Notes: a model not told the origin generated them from the sequence alone. A stretch of DNA of 64,000 nucleotides from RBG-16-49-21 sp040768125 (GCA_040768125.1 JAXGNG010000001.1:1240001-1304000); one strand, 5' to 3'; shown: positions 34,885-43,809, counted from the first letter of the stretch. Made by a program: numbers and translations.

Positions 34885-35625
34885 TTACTTCGTACTTCGC
34901 CGGATATCGATAATCGAACAGACCATCCCGTTCACGTCGGAGCCGGAACGCGGGTTATAGATGTCGGGTTGCCACTCGCCGTCGATTATGAAGGAGTAGC
35001 GGTAGCGGCCCGGCAGGAGTCTCTTACGCAGGCGCCAGATTCCGTCAGGTCCCTTCCGGAGAAGGTCGTCTTCCGGGTTCCAGTTGTTAAAATCCCCGAC
35101 GATTGAAACGAATCGCGCCCCGGGGCGATAGAGCCTGAACTCCACCCCGTCACGACCCGCATGGCGCCACGAAACGCGCCTGCCCTCGGATTTCAGGGGG
35201 GCCTCGACGGCGGAGAGGTAGGAGCCCATGCCGTCATCGAAACGATCGGGATTGAGTGGATCGGCGATCCAGATGCCGTCCACCAGGTACTTGTAAACGA
35301 GATCAGTTTGTTTCCCGGACGCCTCGAGGAAATAATACCAGATGCCGTTGTCGCCCCGCTTCATGGCCAGGGGCTTCCATCCGGAAAAATTCCCGGCAAG
35401 GTGCACTTTTTTCGCTCCCCTGTTCCCATAGGTAAAGAGAACGCCTTCAGAAACCATGGTGCTCTGACCCTGCCTGTTCCCCGGCAGTACCATCGTTACC
35501 TGGCGTGGCGTGTCCGCCCGGTTGCTTGATTTCAGGCTTGAATAATAGACCGTTTCACCCGCGCTGTCAGGGCGCAGGGCCAGAAAGAGGATGGGGATGA
35601 CGGCGATAATGGCCCTGATTCGCAT
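34885..35625 (-). CDS. Exported protein with two glycogen-binding (CBM48/AMPK-beta-like) domains
   Basis: 246 residues with a signal peptide (about 1-22). Two Early-set modules are seen: KKVHLAGNFSGWKPLAMKRG to YKYLVDGIWIADPLN (about 70-130), and FVSIVGDFNNWNPEDDLLRK to YSFIIDGEWQPDIYN (about 170-232). Each has the N-x-W carbohydrate-binding tryptophan and the D-G-x-W turn. No catalytic domain is attached. Binding of alpha-glucan or another polysaccharide outside the cytoplasm is the likely role. Confidence 0.85.
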   Translation of the reverse strand: MRIRAIIAVIPILFLALRPDSAGETVYYSSLKSSNRADTPRQVTMVLPGNRQGQSTMVSEGVLFTYGNRGAKKVHLAGNFSGWKPLAMKRGDNGIWYYFLEASGKQTDLVYKYLVDGIWIADPLNPDRFDDGMGSYLSAVEAPLKSEGRRVSWRHAGRDGVEFRLYRPGARFVSIVGDFNNWNPEDDLLRKGPDGIWRLRKRLLPGRYRYSFIIDGEWQPDIYNPRSGSDVNGMVCSIIDIRRSTK

Positions 35626-36076
35626 CTGGGTAAACCTCTCTGAACTATGCCCCTGCCATGACGGCGACTGTGCCGTAGTCTGTGCCGCACGGGGTCACGC
35701 CGAAGATACGGAACCCCGCGGCGGGACCGTTCGTGCGGCCGCGGGTGTAGCTGCAGCGCCCTCCGGGCATGTCTATACAGGAAATCGTCTGAATTCTCAT
35801 GTTTCATTACATAAATTTCGCCTCTGCCGGGCCGTGGTCGCGCGACCGGTGTGGCGTGATGCTGCCCGGCTCATTTTTTGTCCTGCCGGCGCCAGGGGGC
35901 CTGGTTTTGTTTCACAAGTTTACTTATATTTTTGTCGATAGATATAAGGATAGGGGCGTACTGTGCGCTCTCGGTATGCTCCCGCGGGGCCGATAAAAAT
36001 TGGTTGATTTTTTTATGAATGGCGATATAATCCGATTATGTCGCTTTAACGGAAGATATGATGACCCGGGAGTGCC
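35626..36076. promoter_or_regulatory. Divergent intergenic region with a strong promoter for the FlcA-like gene
   Basis: 451 bases without a credible gene. Near its right end TTGATT (36004-36009) and a perfect TATAAT (36026-36031) are 16 bases apart, about 46 bases before the next start codon. The rest is featureless. Confidence 0.65.
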
Positions 36077-39000
36077 ATGGCTGAAGTAGAAGAAACAACC
36101 TACACGCCGGAAGAGCTTGAGGAAATTGAACGCATCGTCGATTTCGTCGAGAGGAGCGGGCGCAGGAGCGTGGCGTCTCCCGAGTCGCACCATGCCCCGG
36201 TAGAAGAAGCGGCGGAGGAGGCGGGCGAGGAACCGCCGGAGGAAGAGGAGTTCCATCCGGCACCTGAATCATTTGAGGGGGAGCCGTCCGATCTCTCGCT
36301 CCCCGCCGTTGACCTCGACAGGCTTACGGGGGATACAACGCCGCTGCCGGAGCCTGAAGCGGAGGCGCCTCCTCCCGTCGATGATATCACCGACCTTATC
36401 CATGAGGTGGAGGACGAGTTCACGGCCTTGCGCGAAGAGGAGCCGACTGAACGTCCCGCTCCCCCGCTTGAGAAAGCCGGCGAATTGAGCGCCCTGGAGG
36501 AGCTTGACAGCCTGACCTCGGATGAGCCGATTTCCCTGGACGAGAGGGACCTCGCCCCCGTGGATTCGTATGTCGGTCCCGGGGATTCTCCCGGTCCAAA
36601 GGAAAGGATCGTGGAAGCAAAACCGGCACCCCCACTGGAAGATCTTTCACTTGATGAACTCGGCGCCATCGAGGAAGCAGGGGATTCGGGCGATTTCCTT
36701 CCCGAGGAGGCAACCTCCGCCGAAGGGGTAACGCTCGGCGGTGACGAGGGAGAGGATATCCCCGATCTCTCGGAGATATCCTTTGATGATGACGCGGTGA
36801 TGTCAGAGGTTAGGGACACCGATATACCCGGCATGGATATCGGCGCTGAACCTGTTCCATCTGCCGGAACGTCCCCCGGGGAAGAAGGGCCGGCGGTGGA
36901 TGATTTTGCCGATGAGGAGCTTTCCACGATCGAGAGCCTCGGGGATTTCGCTGAAGAAACGGAACTGCCCTCCACAGGTGATATAATACGGGATGTTTCG
37001 GAAAAAATGAAGACGCCCCCACCCGCAGAAGATATGACCCCGGGCGGGCTGGATCTCCCCTCCGTTGAAGAAGAACCATTTGAAGTGGAAATGCTGGATG
37101 ATGAGCCGAAAAAGACCCCCCCGGCAAGAAAAGCGGAAGCGCCCGAGGGGGGGATCGAATTATCCGACCGTGACATGGTCAGGCTGAAAAGGGCGCTCCT
37201 TCTCTTTAACGCCTCGGTAAGGCAGGCGGTAAAGGACGTGGTGGTCAATGATCTCCTGCCGCCACGGGAGACGAGACAGCTCATCAATATGATCCTCTCC
37301 GGAAGATCGGAGAGCGATGTCCATCGTCATCTCGAGGGAAAGCTCAAGAAAAAGATACCCCTTGTGGAAGAGACGCCGGCGCAGGCCCGCAGGGTGCTCA
37401 CGTCACGACCGGAATATACCCTGGCGGGGAGGGAACGCCAGAGGAAAATCCTTCACACCACGAGGGTTTTCGGCATCGCGGCCCTCGTCGCGTGCGTGCT
37501 CGCGATTACGGGGTACCAGCTGGTGTACAAGCCCTTCGCGGCGAAGAGATTGATCCGCCAGGGAACCGCCCTTATCCGGGAAAGCGGTGATTATGTTAAA
37601 AAGCAGAGGGACTACACGAAGGCCGAGGAGCTCTTCAGGGAGGTTGACGAGGATTATATCCCCGACTACCTGTATGGCTATACCGAATACGCCCATGCTT
37701 ATTTTGACAGGAAGGAGTACAACGCGTCACTGCAGAAGCTGAACAAGATATACGGGATCCTGAATGAAAAGGGCCGCGCCATAGACAACGATCTCCTCAA
37801 CGCCCTTGGGCGTTATTATTCAAAGGTTCCGTCGCAGTACTACAATACCGTCAGGCTGAACATCGATGCATGGTATTACCCGGGGAGCGAAAAAAAACGC
37901 GAAGAGTGGAGCCAGCTCGACGTTGCCATCGAGTTTTATCGCAGGTCGCTCCTGAGGGACGAAAAGGATGTCAACGCGATGTACGGGATAGGCAACGCGT
38001 ATTTTCTCCAGGGTGAGTACCTGAAGGCGAAGAAGTACTACGAGGATATCGTCGGAATCGAACCGGATTCGGCGGTCGGCTACTCGGGTCTTCTTAATCT
38101 CTATGTCGAACGCGACGTGTTTGAAAAAGTCGTCGAGGTTCACTCGTCTCTGACGGAGAAGAAGCTGCTGACGGAAGTTCCATCGCCGCTGTTGGCAAAA
38201 CTGGCCTCGTACTACCTGGACAAGCAGAAGACCGCCGAACAAAATGTCCGGATAGATTACGGGGTACAATCGCCTCGTTTCAAGGACATCGATGATAATA
38301 TCTATCCTGCGGTGTACGCCGTGCTCAAAGCCCTGAACAATCGCGACAGCGATTATCCGCCTCTCCACCTTCAGTACGCCCGGCTCAACAAGGCCCAGAA
38401 TAACCTGAAGGTAATGAAAATACACCTTGAAAAGGCGATCGACCTTTCACGCAAGCACTACGGAGCCGATTACTTCGGCGCCCTCCATCTGATGGGAGAA
38501 TATTATTACAGCGTCAAGGAGCCCGTCAGGTCCTACGAGATGCTGAACCGGGCCATCAGGGCGGCGCAAAATCCCCCGGAATTCACCCGGGAGGATTTTT
38601 ATCGGGAGACGGAAAGCACGGGCAAAACATATGCGATCCTTGGGAACATTTTCTACTATTATTTCGACAGGGTGACCATGCGATACGGCGATCTCGAGGA
38701 CGAGACGATCGATAGTGAAACGGATCAACTCGCCAACTACCAGATAGCACGGGAAAAATATGAGAAGGCCCTGGAGGAGGGGTTCGAGTCTCCCGAGGTC
38801 CACTACAATCTCGGCCGCACCTATTACCTGAACAGGCTTTACCGCAAGGCCCTCGAACAGTGGCTTAACCTGTACGAGGATTTCGTCCAGAGGCCGGAGC
38901 TCATATTCGCCCTGGGTAACGCGTTTTACCATATGGGCAACTATGGCGCCGCGAAGGGTGAGTATCTCAAGCTGATATCGTCGTATGAATATGAGATCGA

Positions 39001-39292
39001 CAGGAAGAAAACGCTTCGTCCCGACACGGAGGGCGTGGTCAAGATGGTGACCTTCCTGTCGAGTTCCTACAATAACCTCGGGGCGGTCTACCAGGTTCAG
39101 AACAACGAGGCGAAGAGCGACCTCAGCTACTGGAAGGCCATAGATTACGCGCAGCGCATTAACATGGACAACGAGTTCGCCAGGGTTAACCTCGCACGGT
39201 CTTTCAAAAAGGGTGGTGAAGTCGGCGAGCCGATACTTGACGAATCGATCCCCTACAGCATCGATTATTACCGTGAGGAACTGAGGCGTTAG
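36077..39292 (+). CDS. Large acidic-TM-TPR protein, FlcA-like (periplasmic flagellar collar)
   Basis: 1071 residues. The first 440 residues are very acidic and Pro-rich (repeated LSLDELGAIEEAGDSGDFLPEE-like and EEPFEVEMLDDE-like stretches), with a short folded segment at about 360-400. One membrane helix lies near 462-480 (VFGIAALVACVLAITGYQLV). The C-terminal 580 residues are tetratricopeptide repeats rich in Tyr (AMYGIGNAYFLQGEYLKAKKYY, LGRTYYLNRLYRKALEQW). This layout matches the spirochaete collar protein FlcA (BB0326 of Borrelia), which surrounds the flagellar motor in the periplasm; I infer this from layout and TPR pattern only. It has its own promoter. Confidence 0.65.
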   Translation: MAEVEETTYTPEELEEIERIVDFVERSGRRSVASPESHHAPVEEAAEEAGEEPPEEEEFHPAPESFEGEPSDLSLPAVDLDRLTGDTTPLPEPEAEAPPPVDDITDLIHEVEDEFTALREEEPTERPAPPLEKAGELSALEELDSLTSDEPISLDERDLAPVDSYVGPGDSPGPKERIVEAKPAPPLEDLSLDELGAIEEAGDSGDFLPEEATSAEGVTLGGDEGEDIPDLSEISFDDDAVMSEVRDTDIPGMDIGAEPVPSAGTSPGEEGPAVDDFADEELSTIESLGDFAEETELPSTGDIIRDVSEKMKTPPPAEDMTPGGLDLPSVEEEPFEVEMLDDEPKKTPPARKAEAPEGGIELSDRDMVRLKRALLLFNASVRQAVKDVVVNDLLPPRETRQLINMILSGRSESDVHRHLEGKLKKKIPLVEETPAQARRVLTSRPEYTLAGRERQRKILHTTRVFGIAALVACVLAITGYQLVYKPFAAKRLIRQGTALIRESGDYVKKQRDYTKAEELFREVDEDYIPDYLYGYTEYAHAYFDRKEYNASLQKLNKIYGILNEKGRAIDNDLLNALGRYYSKVPSQYYNTVRLNIDAWYYPGSEKKREEWSQLDVAIEFYRRSLLRDEKDVNAMYGIGNAYFLQGEYLKAKKYYEDIVGIEPDSAVGYSGLLNLYVERDVFEKVVEVHSSLTEKKLLTEVPSPLLAKLASYYLDKQKTAEQNVRIDYGVQSPRFKDIDDNIYPAVYAVLKALNNRDSDYPPLHLQYARLNKAQNNLKVMKIHLEKAIDLSRKHYGADYFGALHLMGEYYYSVKEPVRSYEMLNRAIRAAQNPPEFTREDFYRETESTGKTYAILGNIFYYYFDRVTMRYGDLEDETIDSETDQLANYQIAREKYEKALEEGFESPEVHYNLGRTYYLNRLYRKALEQWLNLYEDFVQRPELIFALGNAFYHMGNYGAAKGEYLKLISSYEYEIDRKKTLRPDTEGVVKMVTFLSSSYNNLGAVYQVQNNEAKSDLSYWKAIDYAQRINMDNEFARVNLARSFKKGGEVGEPILDESIPYSIDYYREELRR

Positions 39293-39298
39293 GGCCCC

Positions 39299-39760
39299 TT
39301 ACTTCTTTTTCCTGGCGAGCGTCTTTTTCAGTACGGCGTATTCGAAGCCATCGACGAGCACCTGGAAGGATGCCGCGTTGATGTTTTCGGAGAGGGAATG
39401 GACCTTCCAGACTTCCTTCCCGTTGGTGAACAGTATCGTTACCTCCACATCGGTGCTGGTTCCCCTTCGGGAGTCCAGAATATTTGCGTGGAAATCGACA
39501 AGCTTCACCTCTTCGAGAAGAGGGAAAAGGGGCGTTAGGCCCTTTTTCAGCACGTTGGCGAGGGCGTCCACGGGCCCATTGCCGGTCGATGCCTCGTGGA
39601 TCACCTTGCCCCGGGCCTTGATTTGCACCGTTGCCTCGGGGTCAATTCCATTGTCAATAAGCCGATAACCTCCCTCGATTTTGAAGGGAGCTTCGTATTT
39701 TTTCAGCGATCTGACGATGGAAAGCGCTTTTGACGCGTCTTCAATTTCATAGTTCAGCAT
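39299..39760 (-). CDS. Free-standing LeuA-type allosteric (dimer) domain protein
   Basis: 153 residues that match only the C-terminal regulatory domain of 2-isopropylmalate/homocitrate synthases: ATVQIKARGKVIHEASTGNG, PVDALANVLKKGL, VKLVDFHANILDSRRGTSTD, then ASFQVLVDGFEYAVLKK. No catalytic TIM barrel is attached. In the full enzymes this domain binds leucine or another end product. Third gene of an operon with a PQQ-like protein and a cytidylate-kinase-like protein. Free versions could sense an amino acid, but the role is unknown. Confidence 0.8.
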   Translation of the reverse strand: MLNYEIEDASKALSIVRSLKKYEAPFKIEGGYRLIDNGIDPEATVQIKARGKVIHEASTGNGPVDALANVLKKGLTPLFPLLEEVKLVDFHANILDSRRGTSTDVEVTILFTNGKEVWKVHSLSENINAASFQVLVDGFEYAVLKKTLARKKK

Positions 39761-39774
39761 AAACCCTTACTCCT

Positions 39775-40266
39775 TTATTCCCTCCTGACCGCCCCCGTGG
39801 AGGGAATGATGGATTCTGTCTTGCCGGAACCGTAGGTGAGAAGGATCCGGTCGGATCGGAAGCTGTATTCGCAGAGATCGTCGTCTACGCGATGATGCCA
39901 TATCTTCGCGCCCGTAACGGTGTCAGCTTTAATCAGGAAAAAACGTCTTTCCTCGTCGGTGAAAATAAGAAAAAGATAGCCGCCGAAGATAATCTGGAAA
40001 TACGCCTTGCCGGGTATGAACCACGCGGTCGAACCGGTCGTTTTATCAATGGCGAGGAAATAGCCCTTGATGTCGTCATGCTCACAGGCGATGTAAAAGT
40101 GATCAGCATCCTCGATAATATTCTCAATCGATGCGATATCTGCGATCTTTTTTACCCAAATATTCTTGTGGGTGCTGGTTTCCCTGCACAGAAGGATCGA
40201 CTTACCCTCGTCATAGCTGAGGGTGAATGTTCCCATTTCGAATATCTGAGAATGGTCGTTTCCCAT
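39775..40266 (-). CDS. Small PQQ-like repeat protein
   Basis: 163 residues, no signal peptide. Three short repeats (NIWVKKIADIASIENII, TTGSTAWFIPGKAYFQI, VTGAKIWHHRVDDDLC) carry the beta-propeller pattern of PQQ-like/WD-type blades (G-x-x-x-W). Too short for a complete propeller, so it may oligomerise. Its ATG begins right after the stop of the kinase-like gene, so it is cotranscribed. Function unknown. Confidence 0.65.
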   Translation of the reverse strand: MGNDHSQIFEMGTFTLSYDEGKSILLCRETSTHKNIWVKKIADIASIENIIEDADHFYIACEHDDIKGYFLAIDKTTGSTAWFIPGKAYFQIIFGGYLFLIFTDEERRFFLIKADTVTGAKIWHHRVDDDLCEYSFRSDRILLTYGSGKTESIIPSTGAVRRE

Positions 40267-40992
40267 CTATTGATTTCGGTGGGCGGTTGTTACTCTCAGT
40301 CCTTCTATGATTAGTTCGGCAGCCCCTCTCGGGCTTATCTCCCCGAGGTTTATCATCAGATCGTAGTTGTGGGGGTCGGTGACATCGAACCCGTACGTAT
40401 TCCTTGATAGCGGATTTTTCCCGCCTCGCGGTGTTCTCGACGATAAGCTTTCGGCATCTTTTTTGGAATGCCCCGGAAGCTTCCATGATATTCTGGACAG
40501 CATTCGCCGGGGGCGGTAGGTAGGTACGTCATATCCGCCCGACATGTCCCGAGTGATCACGTTGCCCGCGCGGCCGACGATAATAACATTTCCGTGACCG
40601 GCGAGTATTCGGATGGTCTGGGCGAGCTTCTGATACACCGCCACCTGAGGCGGGAGATCGCTGAAGGCGCTGGTGAGTATATCGGTCATGTCCTTGAGCG
40701 CGTCATCCGTAAGGGTTTTGACGAGGGAAGATGACAGTTCCATTTCCTCCATGACCTTGTCGAGAACCTGGCGTTCGTAGGCCGCCCAGAGTGGCTCAGG
40801 CGCCGGATTGACGCTGTTCATTATTCCTACAATTTCCTGGGCTATGGAATAGCCCAGGCATCCATATTCCCGATTGATCGTGATGAATTGCCTGAGGCTT
40901 TTTTGCTCCGAAGTGGCGGAAAGCTTGTTCTGCTCCTGTTGCCAGTATTTAACCTGCGCATTGATATACTTGTCCAGAACCCTTGTTTTCAT
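40267..40992 (-). CDS. Cytidylate kinase-like family protein with a compensated frameshift
   Basis: 241 residues of the cytidylate-kinase-like family. Expected parts are ITINREYGCLGYSIAQEIVG (modified P-loop), VIIVGRAGNVITRDMSGGYD and YGFDVTDPHNYDLMINL. Between these, about 18 residues after SKKDAE do not fit the family; reading the minus strand one frame over gives KLIVENTARREKSAIKEY, which does. A missing A near 40450 and an extra G near 40393 restore the frame. The product is full length but with an altered helix. First gene of the operon. Real cytidylate kinase activity is unproved for the family. Confidence 0.8.
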   Translation of the reverse strand: MKTRVLDKYINAQVKYWQQEQNKLSATSEQKSLRQFITINREYGCLGYSIAQEIVGIMNSVNPAPEPLWAAYERQVLDKVMEEMELSSSLVKTLTDDALKDMTDILTSAFSDLPPQVAVYQKLAQTIRILAGHGNVIIVGRAGNVITRDMSGGYDVPTYRPRRMLSRISWKLPGHSKKDAESLSSRTPRGGKNPLSRNTYGFDVTDPHNYDLMINLGEISPRGAAELIIEGLRVTTAHRNQ

Positions 40993-41223
40993 GTAGTGAA
41001 CTCCTTATCAATAATGACGGTTTCATAGTATGTATATAGTATCGACCAGGGGCGCTTGCATGTCAGAGCATTGCACGTTCCATGATGCCGGGGGATGTGC
41101 AATAATACTTCAGACAGTCATTGCGCCTGATAGATGAAAAAAATAAATGACAGAACAAAAGATCAACTACTTTTCAATAATGACAATAAAAAGATATTTT
41201 TTTCATGTCCGGGAAACATTGGA

Positions 41224-42075
41224 TCAGGCGTTAAGCTTCCCGATTCTTTTTCCCAAGGTGGTTTTCTCGCCTTTCGTGAGGGAATCAAAAGTGATTGCTC
41301 CTTTCTGGAATAGAAGAATTACAGTTGAACCCAGATGGAACGTGCCCAGTTCATCACCGCGGGCCACTGCCACCCTTGATGCGGAATCGAACATGATTTC
41401 ACGTTTCCGGCGAAAAGTCCGATTCGATTGGATGTCATTGTAGGCGAGAGTTATCTTCCCCACGTTAAGGGCGCCGATCTTGCATACGGCAACGGTCCCG
41501 GTTTCTGTCGTTATATAGCTGATAATTCTTTCATTTTTTACGAATAGACCGGGGAGCCCCTTGACCATGAAATCCTGGACGGTAAAAAGCTTGCCGGGTA
41601 CATGGAAGAATCCGGTTATGCAACCGTCCACAGGTGAGTGAATTCTGTGGTAATCTCCTGGTGAAAGATAAAGTGTTATAAAGGAACCGTCGATGAAGGC
41701 GCGGGCATTTTCAGAGGGAATTAGTTCATTCAGCTCATACGTGAGGCCTTTTGCCTGAAGGATTGTGGAATGGTGAATAGGGCCAAATTCGTCAATTCGG
41801 GCATCAACGGGAGATATGACACTGTTCTTCGAGAGATCAATTATACGTGCGTCTGCTCTGAGCTCACGTGTGAAGAAATCGTCAAATGACCTGAATCCAT
41901 GGGATGGGGTGATATATTCATCGATTACGTTATATTTATTGCTGTACCATCGGATGATTTTTTTTAACAATGAATAGGGTAATGGTAAAAGGGTAATAAC
42001 TCCAAACAGTCTTGATATGAGACCCTTAGGAAGTAGAGTGTACAGCACAATCGATGAACTTAAATTTTTTCCCAT
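41224..42075 (-). CDS. psd: Phosphatidylserine decarboxylase proenzyme
   Basis: 283 residues. The autocleavage motif LGST lies at about 248-251 (GTFHLGSTVILLF) and would yield the pyruvoyl-bearing alpha chain. The earlier SPVDARIDEFG and YLSPGDYHRIHSPVDG carry the conserved Asp and His residues. It makes phosphatidylethanolamine at the inner membrane. AT-rich compared with neighbours. The last phospholipid step is expected in a diderm with PE membranes; no pssA nearby. Confidence 0.94.
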   Translation of the reverse strand: MGKNLSSSIVLYTLLPKGLISRLFGVITLLPLPYSLLKKIIRWYSNKYNVIDEYITPSHGFRSFDDFFTRELRADARIIDLSKNSVISPVDARIDEFGPIHHSTILQAKGLTYELNELIPSENARAFIDGSFITLYLSPGDYHRIHSPVDGCITGFFHVPGKLFTVQDFMVKGLPGLFVKNERIISYITTETGTVAVCKIGALNVGKITLAYNDIQSNRTFRRKREIMFDSASRVAVARGDELGTFHLGSTVILLFQKGAITFDSLTKGEKTTLGKRIGKLNA

Positions 42076-42404
42076 GAGCTTCTACCCAGAGTAAAAAATG
42101 TAAATAGTATTGATCACGTCTTAATTATAATCATTTTTTTGGAATTGTCAATGTGGCATGTTTTCTTTTATTCACGTAGCGGCGCTGAATGTGTCAAGTA
42201 ATTATTTGATCAGAAATGTCAGCTAATCGTGTCAGAGCAAATTCGGCTAAAAAACATTACATCTTACATATAAGGCATTACAAATTTATCATGAAATTCT
42301 TTCTGAATGGAGTATTGCTTGTTGATTTATCATATTCGGCAAATAATGAATATTTTCTTGGTCGACGCGATACAGTGATGTTCGGTTATGTTAAGTCAGA
42401 AATA
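42076..42404. other. AT-rich intergenic region, no gene supported
   Basis: About 330 bases between psd and the transposase gene. A 66-codon frame on the plus strand at 42216 lacks a ribosome site and overlaps the transposase end. A degenerate copy of the dispersed repeat (CCAGAGTAAAAAATG) lies near 42088. Confidence 0.4.
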
Positions 42405-42992
42405 TTATGTATGTGATAATCTTAGTCTGTATGATCTCTCATATTCATAAAGTCGACCCGCGCGTTCGTCAAATGTATCCCCCAGGATCATGAAAAAATG
42501 ATGGAGCGTGATCTTGACGGGGGGTGTATAATGTGGGTCTACATAGCACCTGTAGCTGCTATATGGGTATTCTCTTGGATTGGGATTCTTTAGACTTAAA
42601 ACCGGATTTATGCAGATTTTCATGATGGTATCAAAAAAGGTTCTTCGTGGATCCTTTGCCAACTCAGTAATTAAGTCACTGAAACGTTCGTTCCAGAATG
42701 GACCTGTTCTATTCATCATTCGATTGTAGCGTCTGGAAAATTGTGACTTTATGAACTGCATAATTCTCGAAATGCTTTCACCCCCGTTCAGGGTCCGGAT
42801 GTAAAAATTGAAATGATTGTCCATTATGGAATAGCCGATTAATTCAAAAGAATACCTTTCCAGGGCCATGCGAAGAACGTTGAGCATCAACTCCTTCATT
42901 ATTTTATTCTTCATAAGAGGTCTTAACTCAATACAGCGTGAATGCGTGTAATAGGTCACTCCATAGAGACATTGTCGAAGCTTGCGCGCCAT
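42405..42992 (-). CDS. REP-associated tyrosine transposase (RAYT)-like, degenerate HUH motif
   Basis: 195 residues of the IS200-related TnpA_REP group: ARKLRQCLYGVTYYTHSRCIELR at the start, LIGYSIMDNHFNFYIRT, then ISRIMQFIKSQFSRRYNR and GPFWNERFSD. The usual HUH pair (N-H-V-H) reads N-H-F-N here, so the second histidine is lost and single-strand cleavage may be impaired. The catalytic Tyr probably lies in QFSRRYNR. A copy of a 20-base repeat sits 67 bases upstream. Such genes mobilise short REP-like repeats and are domesticated in many genomes. No IS ends were found. Confidence 0.8.
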   Translation of the reverse strand: MARKLRQCLYGVTYYTHSRCIELRPLMKNKIMKELMLNVLRMALERYSFELIGYSIMDNHFNFYIRTLNGGESISRIMQFIKSQFSRRYNRMMNRTGPFWNERFSDLITELAKDPRRTFFDTIMKICINPVLSLKNPNPREYPYSSYRCYVDPHYTPPVKITLHHFFMILGDTFDERAGRLYEYERSYRLRLSHT

Positions 42993-43058
42993 GGGTTTCC
43001 TCCATTTGCGATTCTGCTGTTAATACGCAATTTGGAGCCCCTATGGTAATGAAAATCA

Positions 43059-43078
43059 TGGTGTCAGAGTAAAAAAAA
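43059..43078 (+). repeat. Short dispersed repeat, copy 2, upstream of the RAYT gene
   Basis: TGGTGTCAGAGTAAAAAAAA, identical to 3012-3031. Its position just before the RAYT gene suggests it is the element recognised by that enzyme family. Confidence 0.65.
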
Positions 43079-43129
43079 TATTTATTGAAAAAAAAGAGGA
43101 ATGTATACTAATTCATACAGGAGAAGAAA

Positions 43130-43804
43130 ATGGAAGATCCAGATCAGGAAAACAGAAGTAGTATGGCCGATGATCAGGGCCGGGAGTCTCCCGAAGAATG
43201 GAATGCGAAATCCCAGATTTATAACTTCGAAGAGATGCTTAAATCCAACGATGTCGAGACCGTTGCGCAACGCCTTTCGGAAGGCTCCCTTGAGATGGCC
43301 GATTTCATGAAAAAAGATATCATCGACAGGTTCCTGGATTTCGTATATTTCAAGATCCAGACCGGCACTATCGATATACCGCACATGGCCTACCCTACGA
43401 AACGTATGATGGACAGAGATCTTGAAAAAAAAATCATCGACCTCATAAATGTTCACCTGTATCCGGAAATTATTTTCAGGCTCTTGAAATTATTCATGAG
43501 AAACGTCCACGATTCGGACACGAATCTTTATATAGCGAATCTTATCTATTCTGAAGATATCATCAAATCGATTTATGATGCTTACAGGCTTTTGAAAAAG
43601 GATATCTTTATTGTTGATAGGGATAAGCGGGCGTTGAATGTGAAACGGATCCAGCAGTATTCACCAAGGTCCGATAACAAGCTTTCTTCACCCCTTGATG
43701 CAGCGGCACGACTGAAATATATTCTTGAATTTTTCCTCATCAAGTACAAGCTGGGGCACCTGTTTACGGGCAATGATCTGATGCTCCATGATGGTTCGAT
43801 GTAG
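43130..43804 (+). CDS. Hypothetical helical protein
   Basis: 224 residues; an excellent AGGAGAAG ribosome site five bases before the ATG supports it. A charged N-terminal 40 residues is followed by almost wholly alpha-helical sequence (MKKDIIDRFLDFVYFKIQTG, YPEIIFRLLKLFMRNVHDSD). No signal peptide, membrane span or known motif. It starts the AT-rich block of unknown genes and converges on the 43810-46452 operon. Confidence 0.72.
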   Translation: MEDPDQENRSSMADDQGRESPEEWNAKSQIYNFEEMLKSNDVETVAQRLSEGSLEMADFMKKDIIDRFLDFVYFKIQTGTIDIPHMAYPTKRMMDRDLEKKIIDLINVHLYPEIIFRLLKLFMRNVHDSDTNLYIANLIYSEDIIKSIYDAYRLLKKDIFIVDRDKRALNVKRIQQYSPRSDNKLSSPLDAAARLKYILEFFLIKYKLGHLFTGNDLMLHDGSM

Positions 43805-43809
43805 GGATA

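Noticed and set aside
42216..42416. 66-codon plus-strand frame near the transposase gene
   Set aside because: No ribosome site, overlaps the 3' end of the transposase gene and resembles no family.
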